Positions 27,165 through 34,299 of a stretch of 64,000 bases of DNA are shown here, piece by piece (position 1 is the stretch's first letter; each line of letters opens with the position of its first letter). This DNA comes from Bacteroidales bacterium (GTDB taxonomy: Bacteria > Bacteroidota > Bacteroidia > Bacteroidales > UBA4181), in NCBI GenBank assembly GCA_031275285.1, contig JAISOY010000089.1:1-64000 (forward strand), written 5' to 3'. Below the pieces are notes generated by a model that saw only the letters and a program-made list of their open reading frames with translations, was not told the DNA's origin and made no database searches. The translations under genes were made by a program, and so were the position numbers.

Positions 27165-28583
27165 TTATCTATCTATGTTTTTATAGTGTTCGTAACGCTT
27201 CATTATTTGTACAACAAAGGCGTACGTTTCCTTTCCTTTGCATCGCCCGTGACGAACTTCAGGATCTTTATAATATTTCGGATCAGCTTTATTCAACAAA
27301 CAAGAATCAACATTATTGTCCCATACAGTAGCATCCTTACCGTATTTTTCAGCCAATCGCTGGGCATCCATCACATGGCCGGGACCGATGTTGTATGAAG
27401 CCAGAACGAATTTGATCCGTTCTTCTGTATCTGAAATCGTTTCAGACAACATCTTATCTAAATACTTGATATATTTCACGCCTGCTGCAATGTGTTTTTC
27501 AGGGGATGCAGTAGTGTCGATACCAAAAAATTCCAATGTTGACGGCATCATCTGCATTAATCCGTATGCTCCTTTCCTGGAACGCGCCTCAGGCTTGAAT
27601 TTGGATTCCTGACATACCAAAGATGCTAGTAAACGCCAGTCCCATCCGATTTCAACACTGTACTTCTTGAATAGATCGTCATATTCGGAAATGACTCCGG
27701 TACGGCTGGCAAAATATTTCGTATTGACATTGAACAAAAGGGTCCTGCTTTCATGGTATTTTTTATACAAAACGGCATATTTATTGGTCTTCCTGAAATT
27801 ATCCAACCATTGATTTATCTCACCCAATAGCTCTGATGATGTAGGTCTCACTACCCAACCGATAGGTAATTCGCCCAGTTGGGTCTGCATATCCAGGTTA
27901 GGATAACGCTCCATGATCAAACGGGCAATAGAATATTTGCATGCTGCGTAATCCAGTTCCCCTTCTTCAACCAGATTGATCAACGCTTCCGGTTCGATCT
28001 CCCTAAGCGTTACAAACTTAATATGCCGTCCGTCAATAAAATCTGCGTTGTTCTCTAACGGTGACCAACCGGATGTATACACCATTTTTCCGTTCAGATC
28101 TTCAGGATCACGGACCAGAACCTGTTCAACCTGTTCAGTTGTCATTTTACGCCATGACTCGGGTTTACGCTGAATCAGCACTTTTTGATCCTGATAAAGC
28201 ATTTCACTATTTGCAGCTTTTGAACTGTCAATGTTTGCTATCAAACCTGAAACAATCATATCGCAACGGCCTTCCGATAGGCTCTGCAGGTTATCTGCAT
28301 AACTTTTCCCGATCTGGATATCCACCTTCAGTCCAAGATGTTTCCCTAATTCGGAGAGTATTTCATACTGAAATCCCATTGGCTCACCTTTGTAAATGAA
28401 ATAATCTACTGAATTATGATCAATAGATACAATCAAGCTATTCCTGTCACGGATTTCTGATAAGTCGATTACCTCCTGTGTTATTTCTTCCTGTGTTTGT
28501 TGTGTGCAAGCACTCAACCATAATAACATAATTCCTAAAACATTTTTTATTACTTTTTTCTTTTTTTGATTTTCACAAATCAT
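27165..28583 (-). CDS. mltF: MltF-like membrane-bound lytic murein transglycosylase
   Basis: A 472-residue exported lipoprotein (VLGIMLLWLSACTQQ) with two domains. Residues about 45-275 form a type-3 extracellular solute-binding domain (SLIVSIDHNSVDYFIYKGEPMGF at its start). Residues about 295-450 form a family-1 SLT domain with catalytic Glu in LASLVCQESKFKPEARS, then KGAYGLMQMMPSTLEFFGI and LASYNIGPGHVMDAQRLA. This is the MltF layout; it cleaves the MurNAc-GlcNAc bond of peptidoglycan with 1,6-anhydro ring formation. It lies 35 bp after the putative porin gene and ends at a double terminator. Confidence 0.9.
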   Translation of the reverse strand: MICENQKKKKVIKNVLGIMLLWLSACTQQTQEEITQEVIDLSEIRDRNSLIVSIDHNSVDYFIYKGEPMGFQYEILSELGKHLGLKVDIQIGKSYADNLQSLSEGRCDMIVSGLIANIDSSKAANSEMLYQDQKVLIQRKPESWRKMTTEQVEQVLVRDPEDLNGKMVYTSGWSPLENNADFIDGRHIKFVTLREIEPEALINLVEEGELDYAACKYSIARLIMERYPNLDMQTQLGELPIGWVVRPTSSELLGEINQWLDNFRKTNKYAVLYKKYHESRTLLFNVNTKYFASRTGVISEYDDLFKKYSVEIGWDWRLLASLVCQESKFKPEARSRKGAYGLMQMMPSTLEFFGIDTTASPEKHIAAGVKYIKYLDKMLSETISDTEERIKFVLASYNIGPGHVMDAQRLAEKYGKDATVWDNNVDSCLLNKADPKYYKDPEVRHGRCKGKETYAFVVQIMKRYEHYKNIDR

Positions 28584-28618
28584 GATGAATTTATTTGGTT
28601 AATACTAAGGTGTAAGGG

Positions 28619-30820
28619 TCAATCATAGAAAGCCCACGAAACGCCGAATTTCACCCTGAGTGTATTCAGGGGATAGCGGTACACCATAAAATAATCTCTT
28701 CCTAAAGGTTCCAGCATAGCACTAAGTCCTTCCGTTTTAACAAACAGACGGGCTTTTTTTATCTGGAAATTTAAAAAAACGTCAAAAAACGGATAGTTTC
28801 CTATTTTTTGTTCTTCCTGCAGGTAAAACATTCCCGAAGAAGGCATATAGGCATATGCATAATATTTGGTATGGTAATTTATATCCCATCCCAATTGTAC
28901 TTTTAACACATCCCGTACCAACCATGCTTCAAAATAAGTAGATTGGTATCCGGCAAAAGCCGGCAACGGAATGACATTTTCGTGAGAACTATACTGTCCG
29001 TAAAGCCTGAACAAAAAACCGAATTTCCACCATTTAATATCTTTTTCAATGAACGCTGTTCCTGTAACAATCAAATCCGAATATTGTTCAGGTACAGCAT
29101 CCGAATTGATAAAAACATGATTATTCAATTGTGAGACATAAACCCCGGCTTTAAATTTACGATGGGGTATTATAAACTCACCCCTCAACCTGATTTCCTG
29201 GGATGATTTGAAATCATTGTCCCAAACCAACCAGTTGGATGCATATTTATTTAAAAAATAACTCGGCTTTGCATTTTCAATATTTCCTCCTAACAAGAGT
29301 GTATTTTTTCCCTTTTTGGTATAATAATGCAATTGTACATTTCCGTCAATATTGAAATCACCGATTTTATATCCTGTAAAATAAAGTCGTCCGCTAAAAT
29401 CCCAGTTAAGATAACGTCCGGTATGATTGAAAAAACGTCCGGTAAGTGCGGTATTGAAATATTTTTTCGTTCCCCGGTATACCACACTGGTATCGCTCCA
29501 TGTTACCGGCAGTGTTTCGCCACCCCATACATTACCCGAAGAAGATCCTCCTTCCCTTGATATAATCGTAGAATCCGGAATGATATTATTGTTGTAACGA
29601 TCCATTTCATTCAGGAGACCGACACTAAAACCTGCCGTAAATTTGCTACGTGACTGTTCTTTGAGCATTAACTCAAAATGATTGAAAATACGTCTGAAAT
29701 ATAGTGAATCATGGGTCGCTTTCGTACCGAAATTAGGTGTCGTTCCAAGATATATATCCGTATCGGTGAATTCCCGTTTATTCCATTCGTATTTGAAGGT
29801 ATGGTTCAATGTAAAACGCGATACATTGATAGAGTCGGTCGGAACACCTTTGTTAAAAAGATCCAGTTTCTTAAAAGAATAAGCATGCTGCACATACAAA
29901 CTCCTGTTAAGGAAAATGGTTTTTCCCGAAAGGGAACGAACGGTATAATTTTGCGGACGCAGCCGCGGTTCATTATGATGTTGTTCGAAATTGGCAATTC
30001 CACCATTTTCCCTCATACGGATGTTGTTCCAGTTAAAATTAGCATACATGGAATACTGGCTGCCCCGAAATGCCGAAAATAAGGAAAATGCATTATCAGA
30101 TGAGTTCTGGTTTGGATATTGCCCGACAGAAGCCAGAATATCATAATTCAACCCGACATTCCATCTCTTATTAACATTCTGCGTATGGACAATACTCAAA
30201 ATGGATTCGTTTTCAGCCTTTGATCCTGCCGAAGAATAACAAACATTCGTATATGGGGTCTGGGTATGATAATATACCGTTTCTTCGGGATTATGCATGT
30301 AAACGGACAAATGATCCGTAAAAAGAAAATCCGAAGGACGCTTTCGTGCTTCAAATCCGATCGGGTAGTAAGAAAGTCCGGTATTTCCCAAAGAGGGACC
30401 GATATAATACTTTTTCATCACCGGATTGTTGATCTCAAAACGGGAAAGGGTAGTATCTATATCAACCTGTATCCGCGCAAATGAATTTTTATCCAATACG
30501 TTAAATGCATATATCCTGTTAGATAAAGTATCCAAAGGATCTGCCAGTCCAATAATGACAATTTTAGGAACAGAATCCTTTAAAGAAACAATGGTATCAT
30601 TCACCGATTGATGTAAGGCATTGCCGATAGAATCGGAGGAAAACGATAATGAATCCTCAGGTATGATCCGAATAGTATCTTCCAGCGGCACCATTACAGG
30701 CAATTGGGAAATAGACACAGAATCCTTTTCCTGTCCGAAAATGAAACCAGAAGAATTTGCTAAAAGCATCCAGATACTGATGCATAAGCACTTTATGAAA
30801 AATAAAAAATAATTTTTCAT
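28619..30820 (-). CDS. Putative outer-membrane porin (Porin_10-like)
   Basis: A 733-residue exported protein with signal peptide MKNYFLFFIKCLCISIWMLL... cleaved near IFGQ. After an acidic, Ser-rich linker (about residues 30-110), the remainder shows many amphipathic strands with aromatic girdles (NVGLNYDILASVGQYPNQ, LLGGNIENAKPSYFLNKYAS) and ends WAFYD. It fits the Bacteroidetes 'putative porin' family. Substrate is unknown. A perfect TAnnTTTG box sits 5 bp before the start codon. The MltF-like gene follows 35 bp downstream and is probably cotranscribed. Confidence 0.8.
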   Translation of the reverse strand: MKNYFLFFIKCLCISIWMLLANSSGFIFGQEKDSVSISQLPVMVPLEDTIRIIPEDSLSFSSDSIGNALHQSVNDTIVSLKDSVPKIVIIGLADPLDTLSNRIYAFNVLDKNSFARIQVDIDTTLSRFEINNPVMKKYYIGPSLGNTGLSYYPIGFEARKRPSDFLFTDHLSVYMHNPEETVYYHTQTPYTNVCYSSAGSKAENESILSIVHTQNVNKRWNVGLNYDILASVGQYPNQNSSDNAFSLFSAFRGSQYSMYANFNWNNIRMRENGGIANFEQHHNEPRLRPQNYTVRSLSGKTIFLNRSLYVQHAYSFKKLDLFNKGVPTDSINVSRFTLNHTFKYEWNKREFTDTDIYLGTTPNFGTKATHDSLYFRRIFNHFELMLKEQSRSKFTAGFSVGLLNEMDRYNNNIIPDSTIISREGGSSSGNVWGGETLPVTWSDTSVVYRGTKKYFNTALTGRFFNHTGRYLNWDFSGRLYFTGYKIGDFNIDGNVQLHYYTKKGKNTLLLGGNIENAKPSYFLNKYASNWLVWDNDFKSSQEIRLRGEFIIPHRKFKAGVYVSQLNNHVFINSDAVPEQYSDLIVTGTAFIEKDIKWWKFGFLFRLYGQYSSHENVIPLPAFAGYQSTYFEAWLVRDVLKVQLGWDINYHTKYYAYAYMPSSGMFYLQEEQKIGNYPFFDVFLNFQIKKARLFVKTEGLSAMLEPLGRDYFMVYRYPLNTLRVKFGVSWAFYD

Positions 30821-30825
30821 GGCGG

Positions 30826-30833
30826 CAAAGATA
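30826..30833 (-). promoter_or_regulatory. Candidate -7 box (TATCTTTG) for the putative porin
   Basis: A full TAnnTTTG match on the minus strand, ending 5 bp before the ATG at 30820. If used, the transcript would start at or next to the start codon, leaving almost no leader. No good -33 TTG is present at the standard distance. Confidence 0.4.
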
Positions 30834-30919
30834 CAGCTAAAAACGAAAAAGAAATAGATGCAGCCTACTTTTTTGCCAACATGTCATCCCATATCATTTT
30901 ATGCCTGTGTTTATCGCCG

Positions 30920-30938
30920 CAAAAATAGATTATTTTTG
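30920..30938. promoter_or_regulatory. Symmetric pair of opposed TATTTTTG boxes
   Basis: CAAAAATA and TATTTTTG are perfect inverted copies separated by GAT. Each strand therefore carries a full TAnnTTTG box pointing outward. This may be a promoter for the porin operon (about 100 bp leader), a divergent pair, or a chance AT-rich palindrome. Confidence 0.35.
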
Positions 30939-30993
30939 GGACTATTCCTTATGATCCGTAGTTTCATAAAGCCATATCCTATCCGGAAAACCA

Positions 30994-31788
30994 TTACTTC
31001 ATTCTTTTCTCAACTGTCGGATCATTTAACCTTACCCAATAGATCGCTATCGGCTCGTCCTTTTCAGGAATACCGTTATTATTGGCATCATGCCTGGTGT
31101 ATATGTACATGATATCATTCTTATAATCATAAGTCGACCTTAAAGCAGAATAACCCGACGGGATCAGTTATGTTTTCTTATGGTTGAACTGGTCGATATG
31201 GTAAAATTTCCTCATGTCTTTGGTGTTGATCAGAGAATCCTGATTGGTATCCTCATCATAAACTGAAACCAGAAAATAATCCCTTGAAACCGGTTGATGT
31301 CTCAAAGAATCTCTTTTTAGTCCGGGAAAATACAAAGTCCTGATGAGTACCGGATTTTCAAAAAAGTAAGATAATTTTTCGGTTTCAATATCATAATGTC
31401 CGATATTGATCAGGTTATAACCGTACACAATATCAATTCCCGGCATAAAATACTTGTAGTAATCTTCTTCATCCTTATCCCAATAACTAAAATATGTCAT
31501 ACCGAGGCCATATTGAACATCCTTATCCGTTTTCGGATTGATCTTGTAAATGGGGATTAGCCTGATCCTGTCTATTCCGGTTAAAAGTACCGAATTGGAC
31601 GAACTTGTCAGTTGCCCATAGGTCGGATTATCTTTGGTTGCAATTCCGGTGGGCATATTCTGCTGAAATTCATTGTATGTAAGTTGCTCTATTTTCTTCT
31701 CTGTTTTTTTACCACAGGATACCATCAAAAAAACGATCAGGAATAACCATATTTTACTGCCTTGTTTTTGGAGGTTTTTCATTTTCAT
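30994..31788 (-). pseudogene. EF-hand-like lipoprotein gene interrupted by an in-frame stop
   Basis: The first open part encodes 206 residues with a lipoprotein signal (IWLFLIVFLMVSCGKK). It ends at TAA (31168-31170) inside a conserved-looking region. The same frame then continues without a frameshift for 57 more codons to a second stop at 30994-30996. It encodes SALRSTYDYKNDIMYIYTRH and then DANNNGIPEKDEPI, which pairs with the DEDTNQDSLINTKD motif before the stop as two EF-hand-like acidic loops. The combined length of about 264 codons is probably the original gene. A nonsense mutation is the simplest reading; stop-codon readthrough is possible but unsupported. Function is unknown. Confidence 0.72.
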
Positions 31789-31936
31789 TTAATTACAGAC
31801 AATTTATATTTATCTTACAACACGTGCAATATACAAATTATTTATCAACACCTTAATCTCTAAACATCTCATTGAATTTCAGTACTCTTATATGTAAAAT
31901 CAATACCTTGAACAAAGAAAGTATAAACGATATAAG

Positions 31937-31964
31937 TTGGAAAAGAATAAGTATTGTACCTTTG
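31937..31964 (+). promoter_or_regulatory. Promoter for the DEAD-box helicase gene
   Basis: TTG at 31937-31939 and TACCTTTG at 31957-31964 are separated by 17 bp, a good Bacteroidetes -33/-7 pair. The helicase start codon is 46 bp downstream, leaving a short AT-rich leader. The rest of the 222-bp gap shows nothing else. Confidence 0.7.
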
Positions 31965-32010
31965 CGCGCCATACAATGTTCATATTGTATGATATATAAT
32001 TATTCCATCC

Positions 32011-33750
32011 ATGATTACATTTGAAGATCTAGACATCTCACCGCTTATCACCAAAGCTTTATATGAATTGGGATTTGAATACCCAATGCCCGTACAGGAA
32101 AAAGTGATTCCCCTGCTATTAAAAAATGAAACGGATATAGTTGCCCTGGCGCAAACCGGAACAGGAAAAACAGCTGCTTTCGGTATTCCGGTAATTCAGG
32201 GAATTGACCCTGACAAAAATTATCCACAGGCCCTGATCCTGGCTCCGACACGGGAATTATGCGTTCAGATTGCTGATGACCTGCAGGATTATTCCAAATA
32301 TATCGACGACGTTCGTATCCTTGCTGTATATGGCGGTTCAAGTATTGAAATGCAAATCAATGCCCTGAAAAAGGGTGTCCATATCATCGTAGCTACTCCG
32401 GGACGTTTATGCGACCTGATCCAGCGTAAAAAAGTGATCCTGAAGCATGTGAAAAAGGTGATCCTGGATGAGGCGGACGAGATGCTTCATATGGGATTTA
32501 TAGACAGCATTAATGAGATACTGGCCCAGGTGCCCAAAGAAAGGAATACCCTGTTGTTTTCAGCTACCATGCCTAAAGAAGTAGCAGGAATCGCAAAGGA
32601 CTATATGACCGATCCGGAAGAAATCACCATCGGTAAGAAGAATTCCGGGGCTGAACATGTTAAACATATCTGTTATACGGTACATGCCCGTGACAAATAT
32701 CAGACCCTGAAGCGTATCGCCGATTATCATCCGAATATATATGGTATCGTATTTTGCCGCACCCGAAAAGAAACGCAGGATATTGCCGACAGCCTGATTC
32801 AGGACGGCTACAATGCAGATGCCCTGCATGGGGATCTCTCGCAATCACAACGTGACTATGTGATGCAAAAATTCCGTAATAAGAACCTGCAATTGCTGGT
32901 AGCCACCGATGTCGCCGCCCGCGGACTGGATGTCGATAACCTGACGCATGTGATCAATTACAATCTTCCTGATGATCCCGAGGTATATACACATCGTAGC
33001 GGACGAACCGGAAGAGCAGGAAAACCTGGAGTTTCAATAGCCATTGTAAATTTAAAGGAAAAGCACCTGATACGCCGGATCGAAAAAATGATCAACAAGT
33101 CTTTTGAAATGGCTGAAGTTCCTACAGGACGGGAAATCTGTGAAAAACAACTGTTCCACCTGATTGATAAAGTGGAAAAAGTTGAGGTAGATCATGCCCA
33201 AATAGAATCCTATCTGCCTGCCATTTATCGGAAATTAGAATGGTTTGACAAACAGGATCTTATTCAGAGATTTGTTTCTCTTGAATTCAATCGTTTCCTC
33301 AGTTATTACCGTGATGCTGCCGATATTATCAGTGAGTCGGAGTTCAAAGGAAAAAAACAGGAACGATCCAAAAGATTGGCAGATACGGATTATACCCGCT
33401 TATACATCAATCTGGGACGAAAAGACAGGATTGCCCCACCTAGCCTGATCGAAATGGTAAATGAGGTGGTACCCGGCGCTTATGTCCCGATCGGGAGAAT
33501 CGATATTTATGATACCTATTCTTATTTTGAAGTAGCCACACCATATGCTGCACAAATAATGAACGAATTGAAACAGATGGCTTATCGTAACCGTCCGCTC
33601 AATCTGAATTATGCTTCTGAAGATAACAAAAGTGCACATAAGAAAAAGCCGGGGAACAAAAATGAGAAAACATGGAACAACGATAAAAGAAAAGACAGTA
33701 AGCGCAAAAACCCTAAAAATGAAAATCAGACAAGCCATCGCAGAAGATAA
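32011..33750 (+). CDS. DEAD-box ATP-dependent RNA helicase with DbpA-type RNA-binding domain
   Basis: A 579-residue RNA helicase of the DeaD/CshA type, acting in ribosome assembly or RNA decay. The motifs are in order: the Q motif region (YPMPVQEKVIPLLL), I AQTGTGKTAAF, Ia PTRELCVQ, II VILDEADEMLHMGF, III FSATMP, IV-V LLVATDVAARGLDVD and VI HRSGRTGRAGKPG. A DbpA RNA-binding fold occupies about residues 455-530 (YTRLYINLGRKDRIAPPSLI), followed by a Lys/Asn-rich tail. The last 32 bp overlap the GNAT gene in another frame. Confidence 0.94.
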   Translation: MITFEDLDISPLITKALYELGFEYPMPVQEKVIPLLLKNETDIVALAQTGTGKTAAFGIPVIQGIDPDKNYPQALILAPTRELCVQIADDLQDYSKYIDDVRILAVYGGSSIEMQINALKKGVHIIVATPGRLCDLIQRKKVILKHVKKVILDEADEMLHMGFIDSINEILAQVPKERNTLLFSATMPKEVAGIAKDYMTDPEEITIGKKNSGAEHVKHICYTVHARDKYQTLKRIADYHPNIYGIVFCRTRKETQDIADSLIQDGYNADALHGDLSQSQRDYVMQKFRNKNLQLLVATDVAARGLDVDNLTHVINYNLPDDPEVYTHRSGRTGRAGKPGVSIAIVNLKEKHLIRRIEKMINKSFEMAEVPTGREICEKQLFHLIDKVEKVEVDHAQIESYLPAIYRKLEWFDKQDLIQRFVSLEFNRFLSYYRDAADIISESEFKGKKQERSKRLADTDYTRLYINLGRKDRIAPPSLIEMVNEVVPGAYVPIGRIDIYDTYSYFEVATPYAAQIMNELKQMAYRNRPLNLNYASEDNKSAHKKKPGNKNEKTWNNDKRKDSKRKNPKNENQTSHRRR

Positions 33751-34219
33751 CGGACTGATACATGATCTGGCTGTACCCGCATGGGAAGTAGCATATGCTG
33801 ACATTCTAACTAAAGAGCAGTTTGCATACATGATAGAAAAAATGTATTCAGATGAGGCGTTGAAGCAGCAAATGAAAGACGGGCATACTTTTTTCATCGT
33901 TTCACTTGATGACGGAAAACCGATTGGCTTCGTATCCATTAATCCCAAGTCTGAGAGCCTGTATATCCTGGAAAAATTATATGTCTTACCGGAAGCGCAC
34001 GGATCCGGAGCCGGGCGTTTTCTTGTGGAACACGTCGAAAAGCATATTTGCGAACTTCATCCCGGAAAAAAAATCACCCTTGAACTGAATGTAAACCGCA
34101 ATAACAAAGCGGTAAATTTTTACCAGCATATTGGCTATCATGCGGATCGTAAAGTTGATGAATATATCGGCAATGGGTTTTACAAGAATGATTACATCAT
34201 GCAGAAAATCTTAGGGTAA
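33719..34219 (+). CDS. GNAT-family N-acetyltransferase
   Basis: A 166-residue GCN5-related acetyltransferase. The ATG at 33719 gives MKIRQAIAEDNGLIHDLAVP, a typical GNAT N-terminus (I-R-x-A-x-x-x-D), and overlaps the helicase 3' end by 32 bp; the open frame extends further upstream, but those residues are lysine-rich by-products of the helicase tail. The acetyl-CoA loop region is LYVLPEAHGSGAGRFLVEHVE (about residue 87), followed by LELNVNRNNKAVNFYQHIGY. Substrate unknown; small molecules, peptides or protein N-termini are possible. Confidence 0.85.
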   Translation: MKIRQAIAEDNGLIHDLAVPAWEVAYADILTKEQFAYMIEKMYSDEALKQQMKDGHTFFIVSLDDGKPIGFVSINPKSESLYILEKLYVLPEAHGSGAGRFLVEHVEKHICELHPGKKITLELNVNRNNKAVNFYQHIGYHADRKVDEYIGNGFYKNDYIMQKILG

Positions 34220-34299
34220 TTTCTTCTAAAAAAATCATTCTCAAAAAATCGAACTTTCACATTATTTACCCGTCATATGACTATTAAATTGGTCATGGA

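Noticed and set aside
30858-31112. An 84-codon plus-strand frame opposite the broken lipoprotein gene
   Set aside because: It is antisense to the continuation of the lipoprotein reading frame, which has clear protein character on the minus strand. The plus frame shows no recognisable features.
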